Shown here in pieces: positions 26,354-34,656 of a stretch of 59,077 bases of DNA (within the stretch, counting starts at the first letter, position 1; each line of letters opens with the position of its first letter). Under the pieces are notes generated by a model that made no database searches, was not told where the DNA came from, and worked only from the letters and a program-made list of their open reading frames with translations. Made by a program: the position numbers and the translations under genes. Origin of the DNA: Solidesulfovibrio sp. (GTDB lineage Bacteria; Desulfobacterota; Desulfovibrionia; Desulfovibrionales; Desulfovibrionaceae); assembly GCF_029978005.1 (NCBI RefSeq), contig NZ_JARKOZ010000021.1, positions 1 to 59,077 on the forward strand, in the 5' to 3' direction.

Positions 26354-26455
26354 TTTTGCAAGCAATACTTCGGTCGGCCGTTCACCAACCGGCAACACTT
26401 GATGGAGCGACTGTGCAAAAAGGCCGGGGTGAGGGAGTGCGGCTTCCACAGGACT
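26354..26455 (+). pseudogene. Fragment of a tyrosine recombinase (phage-type integrase)
   Basis: One frame reads 'GRPFTNRQHLMERLCKKAGV' followed by 'RECGFH', the segment that precedes the H-x-x-R box in phage-type integrases, where 'F-G-F-H-A-I-R-H' is expected. After GFH the similarity ends ('RTG') and no H-x-x-R or catalytic tyrosine follows. No start codon or upstream catalytic part is present. The surrounding 26263-26712 has no other gene that I can support, and its composition is lower in G+C than the flanks towards its end. Confidence 0.55.
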
Positions 26456-26712
26456 GGATGCGTTGTTGGATGGACAATCGGAGGGGCCAAGCTCGAAAGG
26501 GCGTAAGCTCCTCCCTGTGGCACAAGACGCCGGTCGATTTGACCTCTTGTCAGGGGGAGGGATATGCACAAGGCACGCACCCCAGCAAAGACCTGCGCAG
26601 CTACTGAAGGGCTTGAATTTAATGGCACCATTCAATAAGTTTACCCTCGTTTCTTGCACGATGGTTCCAATGCGAGCACCCAAATAACGCCCATCCGATT
26701 TGGAAGGTCAGG

Positions 26713-28203
26713 ATGACCCCCTCCCTCAAGACGAAACTGCATGTTACAACGGACAGTCGGTTTCTGCCCCTGCTTCAAGACAGCGTAAGGATATTGGCAG
26801 AGATTGGAGGATTATCCGGGCGAGACATACTCGCGCTTGAGCTGGCGACAGAAGAGGCTTTCTTGAACATTCGCGAGCACGCCTATCCTGACGGCACCGA
26901 TGGTGGCGTCTTTGTGCATGGCGAAATTGCCGCTGACGAACTCAGACTTTCCTTTGGTGACGAAGGCTTGCCGTTCGATCCCACCCAATTTGAAAAGACG
27001 GCGCTTGAAACTGCCCCGGAGTCAACGGAAGGCCTCGGGTTGGGACTCAAGCTTATCCACCACGCGGTTGATGCGGTGCGCTGGATCAATCAGGGGAAAC
27101 ACGGGAAGGAGCTCCGCCTGGTCAAGCGTCTGCCCGGTAGCGGCGCCATCCAAGCCCCGCCCCCCCAGCCGATGGAAATGCCACGGGCCCCCATGCAACG
27201 GTACGCGATACGGCCGTTGCAACCGGACGACGCCTTGCCTGTCTCGCGGATGTTCTGGCTGGTCTATGGATACACCTACCGTTTCGAGCAGTTTTACCGG
27301 CCTGAAGGCTTGCTCGAACTGGTGCGGGACGGAAAACTCGTCAGCTATGTGGCTGTTGCGGAAAATGGCGAGGTGACGGGACACGCCGGGATGCTGCGTT
27401 CCGGCCAGGCGGCCATGGCTGAAATGGTCGCGCTGGCTGTATCGCCCTCCCATCGTGGGCGCGGGCTGCAAGCAGCGTTGACCGACGTCCTGGCTGCCAA
27501 GGCCCACGAAATGAACCTGTTCGGGCTGTCGTTCGGGGCCGTCACAAGCCATGCCATCAGCCAGCGGGAGGTGGCGAAGTTCGGCGCGCATCCCTGCGGG
27601 CTGGATTTGGCCACCATTTCCCCATTCGGTTTCAAGGGATTGGGGCTTGAGGACATGCCGCCACAACGTGAAACGTTCCTGCACTGTTTCAAGTATCTCG
27701 TCGATCCACCCCCTGCCTCCGTTCATGTCCCAGCCAGGCACAGGGAAATCATCGAGCGCATCTACGCGAACCTTCGACGGCCTTTGATCCCGGGCGAACC
27801 AGGGCGGCGCGGCATGCCTGGGCGTTATGCGGTTTCCTTCAACAAGATGGACAACAAGGGCATGATATCGGTCCAGGATGCCGACAGCCGACAGTGGCGG
27901 GAGATCCTGCGCGCCACCATCGACCTGATCGAAATCGCCGGAGCGGATCTGGTATGCCTCGACCTTCCCTTAATGCAGCCGGAAACCTCCCTGCTTTGTG
28001 AACAAGCCGAAAAGGCGGGATACCTTTTTGCAGGCATCTGGCCTCATGAAGCGGAAGATGGCGGCGACCTGCTTCGTCTGACGCGCCTTTCCACAACGAT
28101 CGACTTTGACAGATTCCAGTTCTTCGACCCGTTTGCCCGTGAGATCGCGAATTATGTCGGCGCGGCAATGGAGCGGACCGGTGATGCCTCATCCGCCCTT
28201 TAG
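26713..28203 (+). CDS. Fusion of an RsbW-like ATPase domain and a GNAT acetyltransferase
   Basis: A 496-residue protein. Residues 1 to about 135 match anti-sigma-factor-type histidine-kinase-like ATPases (HATPase_c_2): 'LALELATEEAFLNIREHAYP', 'LSFGDEGLPFDP' and 'TEGLGLGLKLI'. After a proline-rich linker, about 160-310 form a GNAT domain, with the acetyl-CoA loop 'ALAVSPSHRGRGLQAALTDV'. The last part (about 320-496) is unassigned and may be a second, degenerate acyltransferase fold. GGAAGG precedes the start. Codon use is less G+C-rich than neighbours. It sits between an integrase fragment and tRNA genes, suggesting acquisition. A signalling role through a phosphatase partner is possible but none is adjacent. 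Confidence 0.8.
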   Translation: MTPSLKTKLHVTTDSRFLPLLQDSVRILAEIGGLSGRDILALELATEEAFLNIREHAYPDGTDGGVFVHGEIAADELRLSFGDEGLPFDPTQFEKTALETAPESTEGLGLGLKLIHHAVDAVRWINQGKHGKELRLVKRLPGSGAIQAPPPQPMEMPRAPMQRYAIRPLQPDDALPVSRMFWLVYGYTYRFEQFYRPEGLLELVRDGKLVSYVAVAENGEVTGHAGMLRSGQAAMAEMVALAVSPSHRGRGLQAALTDVLAAKAHEMNLFGLSFGAVTSHAISQREVAKFGAHPCGLDLATISPFGFKGLGLEDMPPQRETFLHCFKYLVDPPPASVHVPARHREIIERIYANLRRPLIPGEPGRRGMPGRYAVSFNKMDNKGMISVQDADSRQWREILRATIDLIEIAGADLVCLDLPLMQPETSLLCEQAEKAGYLFAGIWPHEAEDGGDLLRLTRLSTTIDFDRFQFFDPFAREIANYVGAAMERTGDASSAL

Positions 28204-28336
28204 CGAACGGTCAGCGTGGTTGTGAACGAGTCCGCACAGACCACGACCCGACACTGCGGCCTCGGCCTCGAACAGACGCGGGACGCCCTGGAAGGGGTCA
28301 TGGGAAGAAGAGGACCAGGGAAGGTGATCCCGTTCA

Positions 28337-28372
28337 AAACAAAAGAGGCAGTCGGGTCTAACCGGCTGCCTC
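28337..28372 (-). terminator. Rho-independent terminator of the tRNA pair
   Basis: On the minus strand GAGGCAG...CTGCCTC with an inner CGGT/ACCG stem is followed by TTTTGTTTT. It lies 65 bases downstream of tRNA-Glu. The 28204-28337 stretch contains nothing else visible. Confidence 0.75.
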
Positions 28373-28437
28373 CATATCCACCCGCCGTCTCCGACGGGCC
28401 AATCTAAGGGTGGGAGTTCGCGACTCCCTGATTTACT

Positions 28438-28513
28438 TGGCGTCCCCAAGGGGATTTGAACCCCTGTTAGCGGCGTGAGAGGCCGCCGTCCTAGGCCACT
28501 AGACGATGGGGAC
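28438..28513 (-). tRNA. tRNA-Glu (anticodon CTC)
   Basis: A complete cloverleaf on the minus strand: GTCCCCA acceptor arm pairing with TGGGGAC, anticodon loop CTCTCAC, T-loop GGTTCAAATCC, encoded CCA. The anticodon CUC reads GAG. Confidence 0.95.
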
Positions 28514-28522
28514 GGACGCTGC

Positions 28523-28598
28523 TGGTGGGCCGTGCTGGGCTCGAACCAGCGACTCTCTGCTTAAAAGGCAGATACTCTACCGTCTGAGTTAACGGCCC
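28523..28598 (-). tRNA. tRNA-Lys (anticodon TTT)
   Basis: A complete cloverleaf on the minus strand: acceptor GGGCCGT with ACGGCCC, anticodon stem TCTGC/GCAGA with loop CTTTTAA, T-arm GCTGGTTCGAGCCCAGC, encoded CCA. It lies nine bases upstream of tRNA-Glu; the two form one transcript ending at the terminator near 28337. Confidence 0.95.
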
Positions 28599-28720
28599 AC
28601 ACGGGAAGAATGCATTTATGCCCTTGCCGCCGTCCTGTCAATTTCTTTTTTAAAAACCGCAAAAAAAACCTCGCTCCCGGGCTTCCCAAACCCCGGGGGC
28701 CTGACTATAGCTGCGCCACC

Positions 28721-29674
28721 ATGGACATCGCGCACCTCTGGCACTCCCTGTTGTGGCCCCTGCTCCGCCTGCTCGCTTCCCTGGCCCTGGGCCTGCTCGT
28801 GGCCAACCTCATCGAGGCCCTCAACTGGACCCGTTTCCTGGCCAGGCTGGCCGCCCCCGTCATCCGCCTGGGGCATCTCAAGGACGTGGTCGGCGCGAGC
28901 TTCTCCATGGCCTTCTTCTCGGGGCTGGCCGCCAACTCGCTCCTTGCCGAGGCCTACGCCGCCGGCAAGCTCACGGACAGGGAACTCGTCCTGGCCAACC
29001 TCTTCAACAGCCTGCCCACCTATTTCCTGCACCTGCCGCAGATGTTCTTCATCACCGTGCCCTTCCTCGGCCCGCGGCCTTCCCTCGTCTACGTCGGTCT
29101 CACCCTGCTCGCCGCCCTGCTGCGCACCGCCGCCATCCTGTGCTACGGCCGCATGCTTCTGCCGCCCCTGCCCGAGGGTTGCGTGGTCTGCCACCTCAAG
29201 GAGGACGGGTTTTCCTGGAAGAAGGCCGTGACCAAGGCGCTTACGCGCTTCAAGCGCCGCATCCGCTCCATGGTGCTTTTCACCGTTCCCATCTACATAG
29301 GCATCCACTATCTGGCCGTGCTCGGGGCCTTCGACGTCATGGAGAAGTGGCTTTCCCAGCACCTCTCCTTCCTGTCCTTCATGACGCCGCAGGCCGTGAG
29401 CATCGTCATGTTCCAGGTGGTGGCGGAATTCACCGCCGGCCTGGCCGCGGCCGGAGCCATGCTCGGGGCCGGCGACCTGAACACCCGGCAGGTGGTGCTG
29501 GCGCTTTTGATCGGCAACATCCTGTCCACGCCCATGCGGGCCTTCCGCCACCAGTTCCCGTATTACGCCGGCATCTTCTCGCCCAAAAACGCCGTGCGGC
29601 TCATCGTGCACAACCAGGCCCTGCGGGCGGCGAGCGTCCTGGCCGTGACCGTGGGCTACGGCCTGCTCGGCTGA
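28721..29674 (+). CDS. Membrane protein with nucleoside-recognition (Gate) domain
   Basis: A 317-residue integral membrane protein of about eight helices. Gate-domain features include 'DVVGASFSMAFFSGLAANSLLAEAYAAGKL', 'LANLFNSLPTYFLHLPQMFF' and, near the end, 'LIGNILSTPMRAFRHQFPYYAGIF'. Family members are related to SpoIIM/YjiH-type proteins and nucleoside transporters; the cargo is unknown. No ribosome site precedes the ATG. A TATAGC box 14-9 bases upstream raises the chance of a nearly leaderless message. An in-frame start 37 codons earlier lies against the tRNA-Lys gene and adds a residue string unlike the family. Confidence 0.8.
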   Translation: MDIAHLWHSLLWPLLRLLASLALGLLVANLIEALNWTRFLARLAAPVIRLGHLKDVVGASFSMAFFSGLAANSLLAEAYAAGKLTDRELVLANLFNSLPTYFLHLPQMFFITVPFLGPRPSLVYVGLTLLAALLRTAAILCYGRMLLPPLPEGCVVCHLKEDGFSWKKAVTKALTRFKRRIRSMVLFTVPIYIGIHYLAVLGAFDVMEKWLSQHLSFLSFMTPQAVSIVMFQVVAEFTAGLAAAGAMLGAGDLNTRQVVLALLIGNILSTPMRAFRHQFPYYAGIFSPKNAVRLIVHNQALRAASVLAVTVGYGLLG

Positions 29675-29739
29675 GACGATGCCGGGATCGCCGCCCGGGG
29701 ATTTCAGTAAAAAATTCTCTGCCGGCCAGCACATATTGG

Positions 29740-29767
29740 TTGTGTTTGTATCCCGTCCGTGTAAAAT
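29740..29767 (+). promoter_or_regulatory. Likely vegetative promoter of the RRM gene
   Basis: TTGTGT and TAAAAT are separated by 16 bases, giving a start near 29775 and a 100-base leader before the RRM protein. Long leaders are common for cold-responsive RNA-binding proteins. Confidence 0.45.
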
Positions 29768-29874
29768 AAGACATTATCATCAACGCGCATGCTTTATTTT
29801 CGCCGCTTGGACCTGATGGAAGTCGATCCCCCAACCCGCCGATAAAGACCATGCCAAGACCGGAGCTACAGTAC

Positions 29875-30195
29875 ATGTCGAAGAAACTTTATGTTGGCAA
29901 CCTGTCCTTCTCCTCCACGGAAGACGACGTCCGCGACCATTTCGCCCCCTACGGCGAAGTGATCAGCGTCAACCTCATCACCGACCGGGAAACCGGCCGT
30001 CTGCGCGGCTTCGGCTTCGTGGAGATGGATGACGCAGGCGCCAACGCCGCCATCCAGGCTCTGGACGGCAAGGAGCTGGGCGGACGCACCCTGAAGGTCA
30101 ACGAGGCCCAGGAAAAACCCCGCTCCAGCGGCGGCGGCGGCGGTGGCCGTCGTGGCGGCGGCGGCGGTTACGGCGGCGGCGGCGGCCGCTGGTAG
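29875..30195 (+). CDS. RRM-domain RNA-binding protein with glycine-rich tail
   Basis: A 106-residue protein: one RNA recognition motif (residues 1-80) with RNP2 'KLYVGNLS' and RNP1 'GRLRGFGFVEM', then a Gly/Arg tail (SGGGGGGRRGGGGGYGGGGG). This is the small bacterial Rbp type found in cyanobacteria and deltaproteobacteria, thought to bind single-stranded RNA, often in the cold. The start with GGAG nine bases upstream gives the conserved family N-terminus. It is monocistronic, with its own promoter and terminator. Confidence 0.93.
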   Translation: MSKKLYVGNLSFSSTEDDVRDHFAPYGEVISVNLITDRETGRLRGFGFVEMDDAGANAAIQALDGKELGGRTLKVNEAQEKPRSSGGGGGGRRGGGGGYGGGGGRW

Positions 30196-30294
30196 ACCCT
30201 ACTAACATCGGCTGGCGAACCTGACCACGTGCGCCCCGCGCATGCGCGGCACTGGGGTGTCGTGAAAGGATCGTCGTCGACCTCGACCAGCAAA

Positions 30295-30322
30295 GGCCGG
30301 GACTACAGTCCCGGCCTTTTTT
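30295..30322 (+). terminator. Rho-independent terminator of the RRM gene
   Basis: GGCCGGGAC and GTCCCGGCC pair around TACA and are followed by TTTTTT. A classic intrinsic terminator 100 bases after the RRM stop codon. Confidence 0.9.
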
Positions 30323-30411
30323 CGTGCGGCGCGCCCGAGCCGGGCACAGCCAAGACGAACGCGGCCGCGTCCCCAGCCCAGGGACGCGGCCGCGGCGGGC
30401 CCCGCGCGAAA

Positions 30412-30431
30412 TGCCCCGCCCTGGCGGGGCA
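30412..30431 (-). terminator. Hairpin at the end of the porin gene
   Basis: On the minus strand TGCCCCGCC and GGCGGGGCA pair and are followed by TTTCG, seven bases after the porin stop. A second, longer perfect 13-bp stem with no T-run lies just beyond, at 30361-30393. Confidence 0.55.
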
Positions 30432-30437
30432 GCGGAG

Positions 30438-31919
30438 CTAGAACTTGTAGGACAAGCCGAAGGCGGCCTTCCAGGTGTCCCCGTCACGGGACCGGCTGAC
30501 CAGGCGATGCCCCCAGACGCTCTGCTGGAACTCGCCGTGAGCCCAGCCTGTCTCCACCACCGCGGCCAAGTTTTGGTAGATCATGTATTTCGTATCGAAG
30601 TTGACGCCGATGACGTGCTCGTCGACGGTCAGGTCGCGGCCCATCTGGAAGTAGGGATTGCTGCCCAGGACGTCGTTGAGCGAGCGGATGGCCCGGGCCG
30701 AGTTGGTGCCGCCCACGTAGGCGACCGTGAGACGGTGGGTCAGCCTCTCCACGAAGCTCATGTTGTCCAGGCTCGCCCCGAGGCCCCAGGAGCCCACCGG
30801 GCTCATGCCCACGTTGGAATCCTTGACCAGTTCCTGGCTGTCGTCGAACAGGAAGCCGTTGCCCGCACCCCAGTTGGGCCGCACCATGGGCATGCGCTCG
30901 GAGCCGTTCATGGTGGACTTGTCCTCCCCGGTGGACCACCAGCCGAAGACCTTGGGCGTGAGCACGTCCCAGCCCGTATATTCCGCGCCGAAGTCGAGAA
31001 ACCAGCCTTCCCGGCGGTTCTTCTTGCGGTCGCTTTGCGCGCCGGCCCCGTAGATCACGTCGGCGTAGAACTTGACCGGATCCAGGGCGCTGACCTCGAA
31101 AGCGCCGCCGGCCCACCAGAAGGCGTTCTGGTCGTTTTCCCACAGGGCCGGGGCCAGGAGCGTCCCGGCCGACGCCAGGTTGTCGACATAATAGGACGAA
31201 CCGTACTGGGAACTCTTGTTGGTGTAGTAGTTGGCGTTGCGGCCGGCCACGGCCACGGCGGCCCAGGGCGTGGCCGCAAAGCCGTCCACGGTCACGGGCA
31301 GGGCCAGGAAGTAGGCGTCGAGCTCGTCCGCGACTTGCGTGGTGGTCGGGTCGAAGGTGCGGTTGGTGTCGATGAGCCGCCCGAAGCCGGCCACGACCGA
31401 GAGCGTCTTGTCGTAGAGCGGGGACTTGACCACCAGGGCCGCCATGTTGTCGCCGAAGACCGGCGAAGCGTAGAAGAGCTTGCTGTGGGGCAGGTCCACC
31501 CGTTGCAGGCCGGCCGTGGCCGTGGCCTGGCAGCCCGGGACCTTGAACTGCAGGAAGGCCTGGTAGGGCATGACCGCCGCGCTCGGGTTGGCGGCGGTGA
31601 ACGTGCCGTGGCCCCAGGTGTCCTCCACCTTGAGCGCCAGGCGAAACTTCACGGCCTCGCTGGCGATGAAGTCCGTGCGCACGCGGAAACGCTCCCAGAT
31701 CTGGAAGCTCTCCTCGGTCTTGGTCCCCGCGCCCTTGTAGGCCGGAGAACCGGCCGAGGTCCAGGTGGCTGCGTTCCAGCCCGTGAAATTGCGATTGGAG
31801 TAATAGACGCCGTATACCAGGGCGTCGCCCACCATGCGCACTTCCGTGGCGGCGGCGGCCGCGGTGGCCAGCCCAAGGATTCCGACGAAGGCCATTGCCA
31901 GGACGAACAGTCTTTTCAT
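30438..31919 (-). CDS. Outer-membrane homotrimeric porin, Desulfovibrio type
   Basis: A 493-residue outer-membrane protein. It begins with a signal peptide (MKRLFVLAMAFVGILGLATA followed by AAAA). The mature part alternates polar and hydrophobic residues as in a 16-18-strand beta barrel, with 'MVGDALVYGVYYSNRNFTG' near the start, 'NLAAVVETGWAHGEF' near the end, and a terminal aromatic 'FGLSYKF' for barrel assembly. This family is abundant in Desulfovibrio outer membranes and allows diffusion of small solutes. GAGGGAGAAAG precedes the ATG. Confidence 0.9.
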   Translation of the reverse strand: MKRLFVLAMAFVGILGLATAAAAATEVRMVGDALVYGVYYSNRNFTGWNAATWTSAGSPAYKGAGTKTEESFQIWERFRVRTDFIASEAVKFRLALKVEDTWGHGTFTAANPSAAVMPYQAFLQFKVPGCQATATAGLQRVDLPHSKLFYASPVFGDNMAALVVKSPLYDKTLSVVAGFGRLIDTNRTFDPTTTQVADELDAYFLALPVTVDGFAATPWAAVAVAGRNANYYTNKSSQYGSSYYVDNLASAGTLLAPALWENDQNAFWWAGGAFEVSALDPVKFYADVIYGAGAQSDRKKNRREGWFLDFGAEYTGWDVLTPKVFGWWSTGEDKSTMNGSERMPMVRPNWGAGNGFLFDDSQELVKDSNVGMSPVGSWGLGASLDNMSFVERLTHRLTVAYVGGTNSARAIRSLNDVLGSNPYFQMGRDLTVDEHVIGVNFDTKYMIYQNLAAVVETGWAHGEFQQSVWGHRLVSRSRDGDTWKAAFGLSYKF

Positions 31920-31997
31920 GCTTTCTCCCTCACGCGTGTTGCATTGCCAGCCAAGGGCGCGTTGCCGATGCGGGGTCTTGGCTGTCCCCGGGGAGAA

Positions 31998-32026
31998 AGA
32001 TTACAAAATGGTCATACTGACAGCAA
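31998..32026 (-). promoter_or_regulatory. Possible porin promoter
   Basis: On the minus strand TTGCTG and TAATCT are 17 bases apart, giving a start about 70 bases before the porin ATG. The -10 match is weak. Confidence 0.35.
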
Positions 32027-32179
32027 AGCCGTTTTCCTTTTTGATAGTCAATCAATTCAGCGAACTAGATCTTTGCTTCCTGGCATGGCACGGACACGGC
32101 GTTTGCTGAAACCATGCCATGAATGAAATATATCATACTTGACAACCATGAAAAACAGATACTGAACATATCATGTCAT

Positions 32180-32299
32180 TCAATACCTATATAATATGAA
32201 ATAATGGCGGAGCAGCCTCTCGGAATATCTCAGACGATCCGTATAGGGAGTCTTTTCAACGTTCATTCCTTCTGTACTGAACAACTCAAATTTCTCCAC
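32180..32299 (-). CDS. Candidate 39-residue small protein in the A+T-rich gap
   Basis: The gap 31920-32578 between porin and binding protein is strongly A+T-rich. On the minus strand a GTG start preceded by AAGGAGGGG (about nine bases away) opens a 39-codon frame ending in a basic, aromatic tail (RLLRHYFILYRY). An inner ATG follows AAGGA directly. I recognise no family. The strong ribosome site is the only real support. Otherwise the gap holds the porin promoter and no riboswitch that I can identify. Confidence 0.25.
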   Translation of the reverse strand: MEKFELFSTEGMNVEKTPYTDRLRYSERLLRHYFILYRY

Positions 32300-32578
32300 A
32301 ATACTCACCCCTCCTTTCTCAACACCTTGATCTTTCCCAACCCTTGCACCTCCACCCATGATCATCGACAAGGCTTGCCGCTGGGTCCCCACGGCATCGA
32401 ACGCCCGCATTTCGGACTTTCCGTGACAGCCACGCCCTGAAAATGTGCTTTCATCCTCCCGGAATAACAGAACAAAGGAAACCACTGTCCCATTGCCCGG
32501 CCTCCTTGGATCGCGCTATCCTTTCCGGCATCCCGCGCGGCCAGGCCGCCGGAGCACGCCTCGACCAAGGAAACGCCC

Positions 32579-33631
32579 ATGCGCCAGTCCGTCGTCCGCC
32601 TCGCCCTGTTCCTGGCCCTGCTCGCCGCCCTGGGCGTCCCCGGCCGGGCCGAAAGCCGGACCCTCACCGACATGGCCGGCCGCAAGGTCGCCCTGCCAGG
32701 CGCGCCGACGCGCGTCTACGCCCTGTCCCCGCCCGACGCCCTGCTCGTCTACGCCATCGATCCCTGCCTGCTGGCCGGCTGGAACTATCCGCCCTACCCG
32801 CCCACGGCCGGCTACCTGCCGCCATGCGCCCAAGACCTGCCCGTGCTCGGCGGCTTTTTCGGCAGAAACGAGACTCCGAACAAGGAAGCCATTCTGTCGG
32901 CCAAACCCCAGCTCGCGGTCAGCGGCTCCATGGCCAAGCCACACGAGGCCATAAACGCTTTTTTCAAGGAACACCGCATCCCGGTCCTGACCATCCAAAG
33001 CGAGACACCCGGGCAGTATCCGGCCGCCCTGCGCCTGCTCGGCGCGGCGCTTCACCGCCGGGAGCGGGCCGAGAAGCTCGCCGCCTGGGCCGACGACGCC
33101 CTGGAACAGGTGCGCCGGGGGCTGGCGGCCATCCCCCAGGACAAGCGCCCGACCGTCTACTACGCCGAGGGCGGGGACGGGCTCTACACCGACGGCGCGG
33201 ACTCCTTCCACACCCTGGTCCTGACCCTGGCCGGCGGCGTCAACGTCCACGCCAGGCCGCAGACCGAGCGCTACGGCATGGACCGGGTGAGCATCGAGAC
33301 CGTGGTCGGCTACGCGCCGCAGGTCATCCTGGCCCAGGACGCCAAGTGCCGCGACATGATCCTGTCCTCGCCGGCCTGGAGCGAGATCCCGGCGGTCAAG
33401 GCCGGCCGGGTGCTGCTTCTGCCGGACGCGCCCTTCGGCTGGTTCGACCGGCCGCCCTCGTTCATGCGGCTGTTGTGCCTCAAATGGCTGGCCAGCGCCC
33501 TTTATCCCGAGGTTTTCCCCTACGACATGGTCAAGGAAACCAAGGAGTTCTACAAACTTTTCCTGCAGGTCGAGCTGACAGACGAAGCGGCCGCCGCCCT
33601 GCTGCGCGGCGAAAGGCCCGCCGCGCCCTGA
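32579..33631 (+). CDS. Periplasmic binding protein of the iron-siderophore/B12 (BtuF/FepB) class
   Basis: A 350-residue protein with a signal peptide (MRQSVVRLALFLALLAALGV, cut after GRA). The mature part has the class III periplasmic-binding fold: 'RTLTDMAGRKVALPGAPTRVYALSPPD', a long linking helix, and 'YYAEGGDGLYTDGADSFHTLVLTLAGGVNV'. AAGGAA precedes the start. No permease or ATPase gene is adjacent; only a methyltransferase follows. It could feed a transporter encoded elsewhere. A metal chelate, heme or cobamide ligand is likely but cannot be chosen. Confidence 0.85.
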   Translation: MRQSVVRLALFLALLAALGVPGRAESRTLTDMAGRKVALPGAPTRVYALSPPDALLVYAIDPCLLAGWNYPPYPPTAGYLPPCAQDLPVLGGFFGRNETPNKEAILSAKPQLAVSGSMAKPHEAINAFFKEHRIPVLTIQSETPGQYPAALRLLGAALHRRERAEKLAAWADDALEQVRRGLAAIPQDKRPTVYYAEGGDGLYTDGADSFHTLVLTLAGGVNVHARPQTERYGMDRVSIETVVGYAPQVILAQDAKCRDMILSSPAWSEIPAVKAGRVLLLPDAPFGWFDRPPSFMRLLCLKWLASALYPEVFPYDMVKETKEFYKLFLQVELTDEAAAALLRGERPAAP

Positions 33632-33669
33632 CCCGCCTTCTCCGGAAGTTCCAAGATCAAGGAGTTGTC

Positions 33670-34293
33670 ATGAGCGAATCGACCTTCGACCGGGAATTCT
33701 ACGTCTACGACGCCAACCACCGCTTCGCCGCCATGTACCCGCTGCTGGCCCGCCAGATCGTGGAGGACCTGGGCGTTTCCGAAGGCGTGTGCCTGGACGT
33801 GGGCACGGGCAGCGCCGCGGTCATCATCGAGCTGGCCAAGATCACGCCCCTGTCCATGATCGGCCTCGACGCCAAGCCCGAGGTGCTGGACCTGGCCCGG
33901 GAAAACGTCGCCCTCCACGGCCTGCCCGGGGACCGCTTCCGGTTCCTCGAGGCCGACGTGACGGCCATCCCCCTGGAGACCGCATCCGTGGACCTGCTCA
34001 TCAGCCGGGGTTCGGTGCCTTTCTGGGACGACCACGTGGTCGCCTTCGCCGAGCTTTACCGCGTGCTGGCCCCGGGCGGGGCGGGCATGGTGGGCTGCGG
34101 CTTTAGCCGCTACCAGCCCATCGAGGAGGTGCGCGCCATGCGGCCCAAATGGACCGGCGACGGGGCCAAGGACGCGCGCAACGACTGGAAGGCCGAGGGC
34201 TACCTGCCCCGCGTCCTGGCCGAGGCCGGCATCGGCGAGGCCGCCGTGACCAAGGACGCCTACGGCGTGTGGGTGACCATGCGCAAAGCCTGA
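33670..34293 (+). CDS. SAM-dependent methyltransferase, class I
   Basis: A 207-residue protein with the Rossmann methyltransferase motifs: motif I 'CLDVGTGSAAVIIELAK', motif II 'MIGLDAKPEVLDLAREN', 'FRFLEADVTAIPLETASVDLLISRGSVPFW' and 'LYRVLAPGGAGMVG'. AAGGAG lies seven bases before the ATG. It starts 38 bases after the binding-protein gene, so the two are co-transcribed. The substrate is unknown; modification of a metallophore or of a metal/metalloid is a guess from the neighbour. Confidence 0.88.
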   Translation: MSESTFDREFYVYDANHRFAAMYPLLARQIVEDLGVSEGVCLDVGTGSAAVIIELAKITPLSMIGLDAKPEVLDLARENVALHGLPGDRFRFLEADVTAIPLETASVDLLISRGSVPFWDDHVVAFAELYRVLAPGGAGMVGCGFSRYQPIEEVRAMRPKWTGDGAKDARNDWKAEGYLPRVLAEAGIGEAAVTKDAYGVWVTMRKA

Positions 34294-34656
34294 TTCCCCG
34301 TTCCCTCTCGCCGCGCCCGCGCAGCCTCTTTCTTCGGTCAGGCAAGCCCGGGTTCCGAACCGATGCCCGTCGCCGGGGATCGGTTCGGCTCCCCGACCGG
34401 GCGACCCGACGACTTCACGGCCTCTCCCGAACCTGGACACGGGACTTCGACCCCACTTCCCCCGCGACGGGCATGCGCTCTGCCACCCTTTGCGAAAGAT
34501 CGTTAATGCACTGAAAAAAAAGAGTAATCTCCGCACAAAATTTCCCTTTCGCGCAGTCTGATTTGTTGTATAGTAACGAGCAGAGCTCGTATCGAGCGCC
34601 TGTCGCAACGCTCCCAAAATCGCAACGAGAAGAAACAAGCGAAAAAAGGAATGCCT
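34294..34656. other. Intergenic stretch before the NYN gene
   Basis: No gene is visible. It contains an imperfect G+C-rich inverted repeat around 34367-34410, then an A+T-richer part with a TATAGT box (34572-34577) that may be the -10 of the NYN gene, and GCTCGTATCGAGC, a 5-bp-armed inverted repeat, just after it. Confidence 0.4.

Noticed and set aside
26356-26607. An 83-codon open frame overlapping the integrase fragment
   Set aside because: It is in another frame from the recombinase similarity, has no ribosome site and matches nothing known.
26041-28598. Attachment-site repeats of an integrated element at the tRNA genes
   Set aside because: I looked for copies of the 3' end of tRNA-Glu or tRNA-Lys near the integrase fragment and found none, so no att sites are claimed.
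32300-32578. A cobalamin or other riboswitch before the binding-protein gene
   Set aside because: I found no B12-box or other recognisable riboswitch core in this stretch.
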